Source of the DNA: Flavobacteriaceae bacterium
GTDB taxonomy: Bacteria; Bacteroidota; Bacteroidia; Flavobacteriales; Flavobacteriaceae
Assembly (NCBI GenBank): GCA_947456955.1
Contig: CANGTQ010000006.1
Coordinates: 1 to 64,000, forward strand
DNA length: 64,000 nt
Direction of reading: 5' to 3'
In this document: positions 1 to 8,764 of the stretch, one piece after another
Layout of the letters: every line of letters begins with the position of its first letter
How positions within the stretch are numbered: the first letter of the stretch is position 1
Program-made: the position numbers and the translations under genes
Notes under the pieces: model-generated
What the model was told of the DNA's origin: nothing
Database searches by the model: none
Seen by the model: the letters and a program-made list of their open reading frames with translations, nothing else

Positions 1-1
1 A

Positions 2-703
2 TCTGTTTCCTTAGTTGGCGGCGGAAGTTATCCACAACCGGGAGAAATTTCGTTAGCACACAATGGTGTTTTGTTTTTGGATGAATTGCCTGAGTTTAAA
101 CGAGAAGTGTTGGAAGTAATGCGCCAACCGTTGGAAGACCGAGAAGTAACGATTTCGAGAGCCAAATTCACAATTACATATCCGTCCTCGTTTATGTTGG
201 TGGCGAGTATGAATCCGAGTCCGAGTGGTTTTTTTAATGATAGTGATTCACCTGTAAGTTCTTCTCCAGCTGAAATGCAACGTTATTTGAGTAAAATTTC
301 AGGGCCATTGTTAGACCGAATAGACATTCATATTGAAGTTACGCCGGTTCCTTTTGACAAACTTACTGAAACCCGAAACGGTGAGAGCAGCATTGAGATT
401 AGAAGACGGGTTACATTAGCTAGAGAAATTCAGTCAAATCGTTTTGCAGCGTTTGAAAATATTCATTACAATGCGCAAATGGGTACCAAGCAAATTAGAG
501 AGTTTTGTGCCTTGGATGATAATTCATTGCAACTTTTAAAGACGGCAATGGAGCGTTTAAATCTTTCGGCAAGAGCTTTTGACAGAATTTTGAAAGTGTC
601 TAGAACAATTGCTGATTTAGAAGATTCGGAAGTTGTGAATTCCAATCATATTGCAGAAGCTATTCAATACAGAAGTTTGGATAGAGATGGTTGGTTAGGA
701 TGA
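2..703 (+). CDS. comM: YifB/ComM family Mg-chelatase-like AAA+ ATPase (3' part)
   Basis: The reading frame is open from the left edge, so the N-terminal Lon-like domain and the Walker A region lie outside the window. The visible part begins in the AAA+ core with LVGGGSYPQPGEISLAHNG, followed by the Walker B stretch VLFLDELPEF, and continues through the C-terminal Mg_chelatase_C region (FDRILKVSRTIADL, near the end), which is characteristic of YifB/ComM. In naturally transformable bacteria ComM is a hexameric helicase that promotes branch migration of incoming DNA; whether that applies here is inference. The gene converges with the HMG-CoA synthase gene, and a hairpin of heptad repeats separates the two. 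The first internal start-like codon is a TTG at 71, which is not the real start. Confidence 0.93.
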   Translation, partial: SVSLVGGGSYPQPGEISLAHNGVLFLDELPEFKREVLEVMRQPLEDREVTISRAKFTITYPSSFMLVASMNPSPSGFFNDSDSPVSSSPAEMQRYLSKISGPLLDRIDIHIEVTPVPFDKLTETRNGESSIEIRRRVTLAREIQSNRFAAFENIHYNAQMGTKQIREFCALDDNSLQLLKTAMERLNLSARAFDRILKVSRTIADLEDSEVVNSNHIAEAIQYRSLDRDGWLG

Positions 704-712
704 TTTAGTTTT

Positions 713-764
713 CAGTCACAGTCACAGTTGACAGAAAAAAGCTGTAAACTGATCACCGCGACTG
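713..764. repeat. Inverted heptad-repeat hairpin between convergent genes
   Basis: Left arm 713-734 (CAGTCACAGTCACAGTTGACAG in two parts: CAGTCACAGTC and ACAGTTGACAG) and right arm 742-764 are imperfect inverted repeats built from 7-base steps. The right arm ends exactly at the stop codon of the minus-strand mvaS gene, and the left arm begins nine bases after the yifB stop. The position suggests a bidirectional terminator. A clearly related hairpin sits at 28937-28984, again touching a stop codon. Confidence 0.6.
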
Positions 765-2117
765 CTAACTATACTTATAATACCTTGCACCAACCAACAC
801 CGGATTTTCTTTTTCAATGCTATGCAAATAGAACTCATTTTTAGGTGTTCCGACTGATTGCTTTAATTCTTTTTTATGTAATCTTTCATAAGTAATAAAG
901 TCAATAGCGGTAGAGTTTTCCAATGTTTCAAAAAGAGTTACTTTTTCAATTTGGTTTTGCCATTTTTCTGAAACTTCGGCTTCAAACACTTTTGATTTGG
1001 AACCACTTCCATAAGCAACGAAACCAAATTTAGCATTGGTCAAATTTGATTTTTCTCGAAAATGATGACACAGAGTGGAAAGCAATCCTAAGAAAATGGA
1101 GCCTGTATAAATATTACCCACTTGCCCCGAAGCGATTTCAGATGGATAGATTTTTTCATTTACAATCGCTAAATATTCTGGACTTTTAGTTAATGCTTTG
1201 ATTTTGTCTTTGTTAGTTTCACCTAATTGATTTTCTAATAGCTCCGGATTTTCTTTGGCGAAAATCTCAATAAAAGTGCGGCGTCCTTGAAAGCAATAGG
1301 GAAGATGCATCAGTATGTTTGTCCAGTTTTCATAGACTTTTCCAGTTTGATTGCTTTCGGATTTATAATGTTCGTAAGCTTCACAAATCCTGTTGATATA
1401 GCACTGATTAGAATACTGTCCGTCAAAAACTGGTTGTTCTTTGTATATGGCGATTTCACTTTCTAAAACACCATTCCATTCAGGATTATTTTCTAATTGT
1501 AGGGTTTCTTCTTTTGAAAAATACCTTCTCGGTTTGAAAAAATCAAACACACCTTCAGCTGCAACTCCTACTTCATTTGAAAAGCTCAAAATTCTTGGAT
1601 TTGAACTAATTAGCATAGCGATTGAACCTGCGCCTTGAGTGTATTCTCCAGTAGAATTTAAATCGTATTTGGCGTTATCAGAAGCAATAACAATTGCTTT
1701 TTTAGTTGGGTTTAAACGAATATAATCTAAGCAATTTTGCAGGGCATCAATCGCACCAATGCAGGCAAAGGTCAAATCAACTACGTCACAATTTCTGAAA
1801 CTTGCTTTGCCAAAAAGCATTTCCAAATTTGACAAAACAAAAGATGCAACAGGCTTTGAACTGTCAATGCCGCTTTCTGTTCCTACATAAATTCTGTTTA
1901 TTTCAGATGGATTTAAATTTTCTTGTTGTATAAGTTTGAGAGCAGCATTTGAAGCCATAGTTACCACATCCTGATGTACATCAAGAAAACTCATTTTATG
2001 CAAACCCAACCCTTTGATTAGTTTTTCAGCTTCAATGTTACGGTTTTCCGCTAGAGCGGTTATGGGTAAATGTAATCTTGGAATATCAAATGCGATACTA
2101 TCAATACCTACTTTCAT
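765..2117 (-). CDS. mvaS: Hydroxymethylglutaryl-CoA synthase
   Basis: This enzyme condenses acetyl-CoA with acetoacetyl-CoA to HMG-CoA, an early step of the cytosolic mevalonate route to isoprenoids, the route used by Flavobacteriaceae. The 450-residue protein has the thiolase-like fold signatures: a Glu in GTESGID (E81), the acyl-accepting Cys in DLTFACIGAID (C119), FDFFKPRR around 191-198, and the catalytic His in MHLPYCFQGR (H271). GSGSKSKVF near 370 matches the C-terminal substrate loop. It begins at an ATG and is transcribed alone. A possible -7 box (TATTTTTG on the minus strand) lies at 2136-2143. The length suits the bacterial family, with an extended C-terminus. Confidence 0.93.
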   Translation of the reverse strand: MKVGIDSIAFDIPRLHLPITALAENRNIEAEKLIKGLGLHKMSFLDVHQDVVTMASNAALKLIQQENLNPSEINRIYVGTESGIDSSKPVASFVLSNLEMLFGKASFRNCDVVDLTFACIGAIDALQNCLDYIRLNPTKKAIVIASDNAKYDLNSTGEYTQGAGSIAMLISSNPRILSFSNEVGVAAEGVFDFFKPRRYFSKEETLQLENNPEWNGVLESEIAIYKEQPVFDGQYSNQCYINRICEAYEHYKSESNQTGKVYENWTNILMHLPYCFQGRRTFIEIFAKENPELLENQLGETNKDKIKALTKSPEYLAIVNEKIYPSEIASGQVGNIYTGSIFLGLLSTLCHHFREKSNLTNAKFGFVAYGSGSKSKVFEAEVSEKWQNQIEKVTLFETLENSTAIDFITYERLHKKELKQSVGTPKNEFYLHSIEKENPVLVGARYYKYS

Positions 2118-2403
2118 TTTTTTTATTTTTGTTTACAAAAATAAAAAAGGCAACTCCAAATTGTATTGAAATAGAATTTAAAATTATTGTGTTGAATACG
2201 ATTTACGATAAATTCAAAAAAGGAGTTGTTATATTTTTGAATTATAAATTTTTGTAAAAATAAATGCGATTTTAATCCCAAAAAAGTGTAATAAATAACT
2301 CTTTGTTTTATCTCGGCTCATTCATAACAATACAAAAACTAATAAACACATTGTTTTAAGTTACAAGAGTAAAACTTTCTAGAAATTATGTGATTCTAAA
2401 TTA

Positions 2404-3735
2404 TTAAGATAACCATTTAAACAATTTTTTAACAGACTTCAATTTGCCTTTATAAGGTGCATATCTAGTAGGGATATCGAGCCAATTTGCTCTTTTAACA
2501 ATGGCTTTGTAATGAGTAAAAGTACTAAAACTCAATTTGCCATGGTACGCGCCAATGCCACTATGTCCAACTCCACCAAAAGGCAATCTTTTGTTGGAAA
2601 AATAAACTACAGTATCATTAATACAACCACCCCCAAAAGAATAGTTTTGAATTATTTTTTTTGCAAAAGGGTTGTCATTACTAAAAATATAAAGCGACAA
2701 TGGTTTTTCGTATCTTGAAATTATGGAAACCAAATCGGCCTCGTTTTCAAAAGATAAAACAGGAAGAATTGGTCCAAAAATTTCGTCTTTCATTACCAAA
2801 CTATCCAAACTTGGTTCGTCAAGTAACGTGGGTGCAAGGTAATAATCCTGACTGTTTGATTTTCCACCGGCCAGTATACTTTCACCTTTCAACATCTCTG
2901 TTAGTCTCCTCCAGTTTTTTTGATTAATAATTCTAGGGAAATCAGGAGAATTTTCGGGATTTTCGCCATAAGCATCGATGATTTCTTTTTTTATTAATTC
3001 GATAAAGTCTGATTTTATTTTATTTGAAACCAACAAATAATCTGGTGCAATACAAGTCTGCCCTGCATTCAGGAATTTGCCCCAAACAATTCTTTTGGCA
3101 GCTAATTTTAAATTGGCAGTTGCATCAATAATACATGGGTTTTTTCCGCCAAGTTCTAATGTTACAGGCGTTAGGTTTTCTGCTGCAGCTTTGGCTACTA
3201 TCTTCCCAACAGCAACGCTACCGGTAAAGAAAATATAATCCCAGCGTTGTGCTAATAATTCTTGGGTAATTTCAACACCGCCTTCAACACATTTCACATG
3301 ATTTTCATCAAAAGTTTCGCTTATAATTTTGGCAACAATACTTGAGGTGTTTGGTGTCAGTTCCGAAGGTTTTACCACCACTTGGTTTCCTGCTGCAACG
3401 GCTGCAATTAATGGGCATAATGCCAATTGATAAGGGTAATTCCATGGAGCTATAATTAATACTTTCCCATAAGGTTCTTTATAAATATAATCGGTTGAAG
3501 GGAAATTTAAAAGAGAAGGCAAAACCATATTTGGTTTTGCCCATTTATTAATATTTTTAATAGTATGATTTAGTTCAGAAACGATATAAGCAGTTTCACT
3601 CACAACTGCTTCAAATGCAGGTTTTTTAAAATCATCATAGAGCGCTTTAATAATTTCCTCCTCATGCTTCTGAACACTAATAAGTAACTTTACTAAAGTC
3701 TCCTTACGGAAATTAATATCGGTTTTAAAATTCAT
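2404..3735 (-). CDS. Aldehyde dehydrogenase, NAD(P)-dependent (class 3-like)
   Basis: It oxidises an aldehyde to the acid; the substrate cannot be read from sequence. The 443-residue length and absence of an N-terminal extension fit the short class 3/fatty-aldehyde type (ALDH3, YwdH-like). Visible motifs are APWNYP (N99, oxyanion hole), VVVKPSE (K122, cofactor), FFTGSVAVGK (Rossmann turn), LELGGKNP with the general base E194, and GQTC with the nucleophile C228. The C-terminal KKLFKWLS tail carries basic and hydrophobic residues, as in membrane-associated members, but no clear transmembrane segment is seen. It is a single gene with an ATG start. The 286-base spacer to mvaS is AT-rich and shows nothing recognisable. 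Confidence 0.93.
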   Translation of the reverse strand: MNFKTDINFRKETLVKLLISVQKHEEEIIKALYDDFKKPAFEAVVSETAYIVSELNHTIKNINKWAKPNMVLPSLLNFPSTDYIYKEPYGKVLIIAPWNYPYQLALCPLIAAVAAGNQVVVKPSELTPNTSSIVAKIISETFDENHVKCVEGGVEITQELLAQRWDYIFFTGSVAVGKIVAKAAAENLTPVTLELGGKNPCIIDATANLKLAAKRIVWGKFLNAGQTCIAPDYLLVSNKIKSDFIELIKKEIIDAYGENPENSPDFPRIINQKNWRRLTEMLKGESILAGGKSNSQDYYLAPTLLDEPSLDSLVMKDEIFGPILPVLSFENEADLVSIISRYEKPLSLYIFSNDNPFAKKIIQNYSFGGGCINDTVVYFSNKRLPFGGVGHSGIGAYHGKLSFSTFTHYKAIVKRANWLDIPTRYAPYKGKLKSVKKLFKWLS

Positions 3736-3796
3736 AACTTAACTAAATTGGTTTAGCAAGTTACACTTTTAACAATTACAATTCAACTTAATTATT

Positions 3797-5134
3797 TTAT
3801 AAAAATGCTAATCGGTATCCAGTATAAAAATTAGCTTGTTTTCCATCTGCTAATGATGTGAAAATTGAATTAGAGCCAAGATAAAAACCGGCCAATCTAA
3901 AACCAAAACCAACATTTGTTCCCGAAATATCATCAGTAGATACGGGAAGAAAAGCTTCAAAGAAACCTAAGTTAACCCTTGGCGTAACAGAAAAAATATT
4001 ACGTGCTGTAATTTGGTCGTTGCCATCATCATTATTCATTTTTTGCTGCAAATAGCCAGTAACAAAAACTTTTGAAACAATTTTAAAATCGGCATACATC
4101 GTTAACAATGTTGGTAAATTTACTCTAAAGTCGGTTTTATTTTGATTATTTATATCGAGATAATTATTATCAAATAGCACATCTTCAACTTCACTCAAAT
4201 TATTAATGTTTTCAAATAAGCTTAAATCTAAAGGATTACTTGACGGAATAGAAAGTGTGTAATTTGTATTGTAATTATTATCATCTTTAAAAGTCATACT
4301 ACCAATGTTTCTTATAGCAAGTCCTGCTTTAATTTTGTATTTGTCTTTAGCATCTTTCCATTGATAGTTAAATCCAATATCCGTTGCAACTCCATTTAAA
4401 CCACCAAAAACAGATTTAGTGTAATCATCAAAATTTGAAAAGCTATCTGCAAGATTTCCTGAATAGGCAATATTTAAATTGGCTGGTTGATCGGTTGTTA
4501 AAAAAGTACCACTTGCATCTTTAATTATAGATCCACTTAAACTACTAAAACCAAAATTAGAATACGAACCAGGGAATAAAAATTTTAGTGTTATACCAGC
4601 ATCAAATTTATGTTTGTCGTTTTCATAAATTTTTCTGGCTACAGACAATCCAACTTCTCCATAACAAGTTCCAGATAATCTTTGATTTCCAGTTTGGTTT
4701 AAAAAAGTGTTATTTAGGGTTAAATTATTGTTGAAAATTGCATTTCCTAGTGAAGTGTCTACATCAACTACATCAAACTTTATATTGGCTTTTGTAGTAA
4801 TGCCAAATCCCCATTTTCTCCATTTCATAGCAAAACTTGGACCTAGTATTTGTCCATCGATTCGTAAATTTGCCGATTCAGTTCCAGTAAAAATTAAGTC
4901 TTCTAAATTGGTGTTAGAAGTTAAATCATTGAAACCAATTTTGTTATTTGAAACATCAAAACTAAGACCGTAAAAATTGATTTCAAACTTTTTTGAGAGA
5001 TTGGCAAACTCAGCAGGGTTGATAGCGCCATTTAGAATCCCAACGCGATTGGTTGTACTAATTCCAGAGAATTGGTCTTGAGCGCTTGCACTAAAACCGA
5101 CTAGCAAACTTAAAATTAAAAGTGTCTTTTTCAT
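3797..5134 (-). CDS. DUF5723-like outer membrane beta-barrel protein
   Basis: The start is placed at the ATG that opens a typical signal peptide (MKKTLLILSLLVGFSASAQ), although the frame stays open 24 codons further upstream. The mature part is rich in alternating aromatic and polar strands (FGFGITTKANIKF, GYLQQKMNNDD, NVGFGFRLAGFYLGSN) and ends with a strand finishing in Leu (FYTGYRLAFL). This fits an outer membrane barrel of the PorV-like/DUF5723 type common in Bacteroidetes. No catalytic residues are seen. It is probably transcribed with the upstream rluA and panB genes, all on the minus strand. The function is unknown. Confidence 0.75.
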   Translation of the reverse strand: MKKTLLILSLLVGFSASAQDQFSGISTTNRVGILNGAINPAEFANLSKKFEINFYGLSFDVSNNKIGFNDLTSNTNLEDLIFTGTESANLRIDGQILGPSFAMKWRKWGFGITTKANIKFDVVDVDTSLGNAIFNNNLTLNNTFLNQTGNQRLSGTCYGEVGLSVARKIYENDKHKFDAGITLKFLFPGSYSNFGFSSLSGSIIKDASGTFLTTDQPANLNIAYSGNLADSFSNFDDYTKSVFGGLNGVATDIGFNYQWKDAKDKYKIKAGLAIRNIGSMTFKDDNNYNTNYTLSIPSSNPLDLSLFENINNLSEVEDVLFDNNYLDINNQNKTDFRVNLPTLLTMYADFKIVSKVFVTGYLQQKMNNDDGNDQITARNIFSVTPRVNLGFFEAFLPVSTDDISGTNVGFGFRLAGFYLGSNSIFTSLADGKQANFYTGYRLAFL

Positions 5135-5190
5135 AGTAGGTATTATTATTTCGTGTAGGTAGTTATAACGTAAAAATAAGCATTTTAATA

Positions 5191-5880
5191 TTAAATGGAA
5201 TTCCAAATTGAATTTTTAGGTGTTGGTGCAATAATTTCTAGTGCTTCTTTTGAAACTGGATGGATAAAAATAAGTTTACGCGCATGAAGATGAATGCCAC
5301 CATCGGGATTACTGCGGTCAAAGCCATATTTTAAATCCCCTTTTATTGGGCAGCCAATAGCGGCTAGTTGCGCTCTTATTTGATGGTGTCTTCCGGTATG
5401 CAAATTAATTTCAAGAGCGAAATAATTATCCAGCGTTTTGATAATTTTATAATCCAAACTTGCTTTTTTGCTTTCAGGCACTTCTTTTAAGTGTGCTTTT
5501 GAGGTATTGTTATTTTCGTTTCTTTTTAAAAAATGAACTAAAGTATCTTGCTCTTTCTCTGGTTTGTTTTTTACAATGGCCCAATAGGTTTTTTGCGTTT
5601 CTCTATTGCTGAATAACTCATTTAATCGTGTTAATGCTTTCGAAGTTCGGGCAAAAACTACAATTCCGGAGGTAGGGCGGTCTAATCGATGCACCACACC
5701 AAGAAATACTTCACCGGGTTTGTTGTATTTTTCTTTGATGTATTCTTTAACTACTTCCGACAATGGTTTGTCACCAGTTTTATCGCCTTGGACTATATCG
5801 CCAATGCGTTTGTTGATGGCTATGATATGGTTATCTTCGTGAAGAATTTGGAGATTGTCTTTATTTGAGACTACTTTCAT
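5191..5880 (-). CDS. RluA-family RNA pseudouridine synthase
   Basis: It isomerises uridine to pseudouridine in rRNA or tRNA. The catalytic Asp is in VVHRLDRPTSGIVVFA (D67 from the ATG at 5880), followed by the family motifs LHTGRHHQIRAQLA and GDLKYG and the C-terminal LHARKLIFIHP. A TTG two codons upstream is possible, but the ATG fits better. At about 229 residues there is no S4 domain, so it resembles the short RluA/TruC-like forms. The order panB, rluA on one strand with a 40-base gap suggests co-transcription. The target base cannot be assigned. Confidence 0.93.
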   Translation of the reverse strand: MKVVSNKDNLQILHEDNHIIAINKRIGDIVQGDKTGDKPLSEVVKEYIKEKYNKPGEVFLGVVHRLDRPTSGIVVFARTSKALTRLNELFSNRETQKTYWAIVKNKPEKEQDTLVHFLKRNENNNTSKAHLKEVPESKKASLDYKIIKTLDNYFALEINLHTGRHHQIRAQLAAIGCPIKGDLKYGFDRSNPDGGIHLHARKLIFIHPVSKEALEIIAPTPKNSIWNSI

Positions 5881-5916
5881 TTTCAAATTTTCAAATTACC
5901 TATAATTTTCAAATTC
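5881..5916. repeat. Short TTTTCAAATT direct repeats
   Basis: The spacer between rluA and panB holds three close copies of TTTCAAATT, the third after a 9-base interruption. The same words occur upstream of the ABC-F gene (near 12118-12155) and, inverted, at 33131-33168. Confidence 0.45.
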
Positions 5917-5919
5917 GAA

Positions 5920-6738
5920 TTAATATTGCTCATTCTTATTAGGAAAATCTTTTGACTTAACATCAGCAACATAATTACCTATCGCTTTAGTCATTTGTTC
6001 GTATAAGTTTAAATAACGTCTCAAAAACCGTGGACTGAATTCATTATTCATTCCAAGCATATCGTGAATTACCAACACTTGTCCGTCAACGCCACCGCCA
6101 GCTCCAATTCCGATTACAGGAATGGAAATAGTTTTAGCAACTTTTTCGGCTAAACTTGCAGGTATTTTTTCCAATACTAATGCAAAGCAACCTAATTTTT
6201 CTAATAATTTAGCATCTTCAATTAATTGTTCTGCTTCAGCATCTTCTTTAGCCCGAACAGTGTAGGTTCCAAATTTATAAATAGATTGTGGTGTCAAACC
6301 TAAATGCCCCATTACCGGAATTCCGGCATTCAAAATACGTTTGATACTCTCTTTAATCTCTCCTCCACCTTCTAATTTTACTGCGTGCGCGCCGCTTTCT
6401 TTCATGATTCTGATTGCAGAACGCAAGGCTTCTTTTGGATCCGATTGGTAACTCCCAAAAGGCAAATCAATCACAACCAAAGCACGTTCAATAGCACGAA
6501 CTACACTCGAAGCATGATAAATCATTTGGTCTAACGTAATGGGTAAAGTTGTTTCATGCCCAGCCATAACATTACTGGCAGAATCGCCAACCAAAATCAC
6601 ATCAACACCAGCAGTATCAACAATTTTTGCCATCGTATAATCGTAGGCTGTAAGCATTGATATTTTTTCACCATTGGCCTTCATGTCAAATAATGACTTT
6701 GTGGTAATTCTTTTATAATCTTTTTTAGCTGTTGACAT
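5920..6738 (-). CDS. panB: 3-methyl-2-oxobutanoate hydroxymethyltransferase
   Basis: PanB transfers a hydroxymethyl group from 5,10-methylene-THF to 2-oxoisovalerate, giving ketopantoate, the first committed step of pantothenate and CoA synthesis. The 272-residue length is normal. Signatures include [19 protein letters not shown] at the N-terminus, [17 protein letters not shown] with metal-binding residues, [14 protein letters not shown], and the family-wide [19 protein letters not shown]. The start is an ATG preceded by a TACTTTTG promoter box. It probably leads a minus-strand transcript panB-rluA-DUF5723. No other pantothenate genes are nearby. Confidence 0.97.
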   Translation of the reverse strand: MSTAKKDYKRITTKSLFDMKANGEKISMLTAYDYTMAKIVDTAGVDVILVGDSASNVMAGHETTLPITLDQMIYHASSVVRAIERALVVIDLPFGSYQSDPKEALRSAIRIMKESGAHAVKLEGGGEIKESIKRILNAGIPVMGHLGLTPQSIYKFGTYTVRAKEDAEAEQLIEDAKLLEKLGCFALVLEKIPASLAEKVAKTISIPVIGIGAGGGVDGQVLVIHDMLGMNNEFSPRFLRRYLNLYEQMTKAIGNYVADVKSKDFPNKNEQY

Positions 6739-6757
6739 AGTTGTTTATTTTAAAACA

Positions 6758-6789
6758 CAAAAGTATTAAATCTATTCTTGATGCAACAA
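6758..6789 (-). promoter_or_regulatory. Bacteroidetes-type promoter of panB
   Basis: On the minus strand TACTTTTG (6758-6765) matches the Bacteroidetes -7 consensus TAnnTTTG. TTG triplets at 6784-6789 lie 18 or 21 bases upstream, as expected for the -33 element. The panB ATG follows about 20 bases downstream. Confidence 0.6.
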
Positions 6790-6817
6790 AAGTTAAGCTC
6801 TTAATGTTAATTTATAC

Positions 6818-6825
6818 TACTTTTG
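6818..6825 (+). promoter_or_regulatory. Putative -7 box of the sigma-54-type regulator gene
   Basis: TACTTTTG matches TAnnTTTG and lies 28 bases before the ATG. It is divergent from the panB promoter. No clear -33 TTG was found. Confidence 0.45.
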
Positions 6826-6853
6826 TCAAACCATAAACCATAAACATTCTACA

Positions 6854-8017
6854 ATGCCCAAAATATTAATCATAGAGGACGAAGTAACCATCCGAAGGGT
6901 ATTAACCAAAATACTTTTGGAAGAAAGCGATACTTATATAGTTGAAGAAGCCGAAGACGGTAAATCTGGTTTTGAAAAAATAAAAAACGAAGATTACGAT
7001 TTAGTCCTTTGCGACATCAAAATGCCAAAAATGAACGGCGAGGAACTGCTTGAAGCCGTAAAAAAAATTAAACCCGAAATTCCGATGGTTATGATTTCCG
7101 GTCACGGCGATTTAGAAACTGCCGTTAATACTATGCGTCTTGGGGCCTTTGATTACATCTCAAAACCACCCGATTTGAATCGGCTTTTGAACACTGTTCG
7201 GAATGCTTTAGACAAAAAACAATTGGTGGTTGAGAATAAAATTCTGAAAAAAAAAGTTTCCAAAAACTACGAAATTATCGGTAAAAGCGAACCCATCAAT
7301 CAAATCAAACTCATGATTGAAAAAGTAGCGTTAACCGATGCTAGAGTTTTGATTACAGGACCAAACGGAACCGGAAAAGAATTAGTAGCGCATCAATTAC
7401 ATGAAAAAAGCGAAAGAGCAGATGCTCCAATGATTGAAGTGAATTGTGCCGCGATTCCATCTGAACTAATAGAAAGCGAATTATTCGGACACGTAAAAGG
7501 TGCGTTCACTTCTGCCGTAAAAGATAGAGCCGGAAAATTTGAAGCTGCCGATGGTGGAACAATTTTCTTGGATGAAATTGGTGATATGAGTCTATCGGCT
7601 CAAGCCAAGGTATTGCGTGCTTTACAAGAAAGTTTAATACAAAGAGTTGGCGCCGAAAAAGATATTAAAATCAATGTGAGAGTTGTGGCGGCTACCAATA
7701 AAGATTTAAAAAAGGAAATCGCTGAAGGAAGATTTAGAGAAGATTTATACCATCGCTTAGCCGTAATTTTAATCAAAGTACCATCGTTAAACGACAGACG
7801 AGATGATATTCCGTTATTGATTGAACATTTTGCTGCAAAGATTGCCGAAGAGCAAGGAAATACAGTCAAATATTTTTCTAAGCAAGCCGTTAAATTATTG
7901 CAGGAATACGATTGGACAGGAAACATCCGCGAACTTCGAAATGTAGTCGAACGTTTAATAATCCTTGGGGGAAGTGAGATTTCTGAAACTGATGTGAAGT
8001 TATTTGCTAGCAAGTAA
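6854..8017 (+). CDS. NtrC-type response regulator lacking a DNA-binding domain
   Basis: An N-terminal receiver domain (about 1-120) carries the phosphoacceptor D54 in LCDIKMP, the acidic pair E9/D9-10 region and K104. A sigma-54-activator AAA+ domain follows, with Walker A GPNGTGKE (169-176), the sigma-contact loop as GAFTSA (216-221) instead of GAFTGA, Walker [11 protein letters not shown] (234-243) and the arginine-finger region REDLYHRL. After the usual [16 protein letters not shown] the protein ends within about 20 residues, so no Fis-type helix-turn-helix is present. It should act by phosphorylation-controlled ATPase activity, perhaps contacting sigma-54 from solution; that is inference. 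No histidine kinase gene is adjacent. A heptad hairpin and a DEAD-like gene follow. Confidence 0.92.
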   Translation: MPKILIIEDEVTIRRVLTKILLEESDTYIVEEAEDGKSGFEKIKNEDYDLVLCDIKMPKMNGEELLEAVKKIKPEIPMVMISGHGDLETAVNTMRLGAFDYISKPPDLNRLLNTVRNALDKKQLVVENKILKKKVSKNYEIIGKSEPINQIKLMIEKVALTDARVLITGPNGTGKELVAHQLHEKSERADAPMIEVNCAAIPSELIESELFGHVKGAFTSAVKDRAGKFEAADGGTIFLDEIGDMSLSAQAKVLRALQESLIQRVGAEKDIKINVRVVAATNKDLKKEIAEGRFREDLYHRLAVILIKVPSLNDRRDDIPLLIEHFAAKIAEEQGNTVKYFSKQAVKLLQEYDWTGNIRELRNVVERLIILGGSEISETDVKLFASK

Positions 8018-8019
8018 GG

Positions 8020-8090
8020 CATTAGCCAAGAGCCAATAGGCAATAGAATTTTCAAAGTAACGAGCTAATGGCAATTGCCTTTTGCCTAAT
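8020..8090. repeat. Inverted ATTAGGC heptad-repeat arms
   Basis: The left arm reads ATTAGCC, AAGAGCC, AATAGGC, AATAG (8021-8046). The right arm 8064-8090 read on the opposite strand gives ATTAGGC, AAAAGGC, AATTGCC, ATTAGC. The arms pair imperfectly. The right arm matches 24 of 27 bases of a segment inside the E2 gene at 34981-35007. Confidence 0.65.
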
Positions 8091-8099
8091 CACTTAACA

Positions 8100-8717
8100 A
8101 TGAATCTAAAAAAAATAAACTTAAACCTCCAAAAAGCGCTCGTTGAAAACGGACTGACCGAAGCCAATGAAATGCAACAGGAAACATTTTCTACCATAAA
8201 AAGTGGGGCAGATGCTGTAATACAATCTGCTGGAGGAACAGGAAAAACAACTACAATCGTTTTAAACGTAATACAGAAATTAGAAAAAACGTTTGACGAA
8301 AGTACTAGAGCTTTAATTCTTGTGGAAACCAAGGAAAAAGTGTTGGAAATGGAAGAGCTTTTTTTAAAATATGGCACATATACCGATTTAAGTATTTTAG
8401 GAGTTCATGATAAAGGCGATATCGATTATGATAAAAATGTGGTTTCTATGGGACTAGATATTTTAATTGGAACACCAAATAAAATCAATGCCATGTTTTC
8501 ATCTGCAGGATTTAACAGTAATACCATTAAGTTGATGATAGTTGATGATGCCGATGTTTTATTTAGAAGCAGAATGGATGCTGTAGTTCTTCGTTTGTCT
8601 AATAGTATTGAAAAAACACAGCGTTTATTCTTTTGCTCACAAATAACTGAAAGAGTGGAATCGCTTGCAGATAAAATAATGATTGAACCGATTTTCTTCG
8701 AAATGGAAGAAAAGTAA
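8100..8717 (+). CDS. Stand-alone DEAD/DEAH-like helicase domain 1 protein
   Basis: The 205-residue protein matches only the first RecA-like domain of DEAD-box helicases. It has a Q-motif-like EMQQ (24-27), Walker A SAGGTGKT (43-50, K49), GTPNKI in place of GTPGR (124-129), Walker B as VDDAD (148-152) and CSQ in place of SAT (179-181). It stops near position 205 with an acidic tail, so domain 2, with motifs IV-VI and the arginine finger, is absent. An ATP- or RNA-binding role is plausible, but unwinding alone is not. The ATG at 8100 is preferred over an upstream TTG at 8082, which lies inside the repeat. It may be co-transcribed with the regulator. Confidence 0.82.
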   Translation: MNLKKINLNLQKALVENGLTEANEMQQETFSTIKSGADAVIQSAGGTGKTTTIVLNVIQKLEKTFDESTRALILVETKEKVLEMEELFLKYGTYTDLSILGVHDKGDIDYDKNVVSMGLDILIGTPNKINAMFSSAGFNSNTIKLMIVDDADVLFRSRMDAVVLRLSNSIEKTQRLFFCSQITERVESLADKIMIEPIFFEMEEK

Positions 8718-8764
8718 AAACGAAATTTTTTAATATTGTTACGAATAAAATAATTGTTTAAATC

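Noticed and set aside
71..73. A TTG start for the YifB gene
   Set aside because: The frame is open to the window edge and upstream codons encode conserved YifB residues, so the gene is cut by the window.
7600..8055. A long minus-strand frame opposite the NtrC-type regulator
   Set aside because: It is a shadow of a strongly conserved gene on the plus strand.
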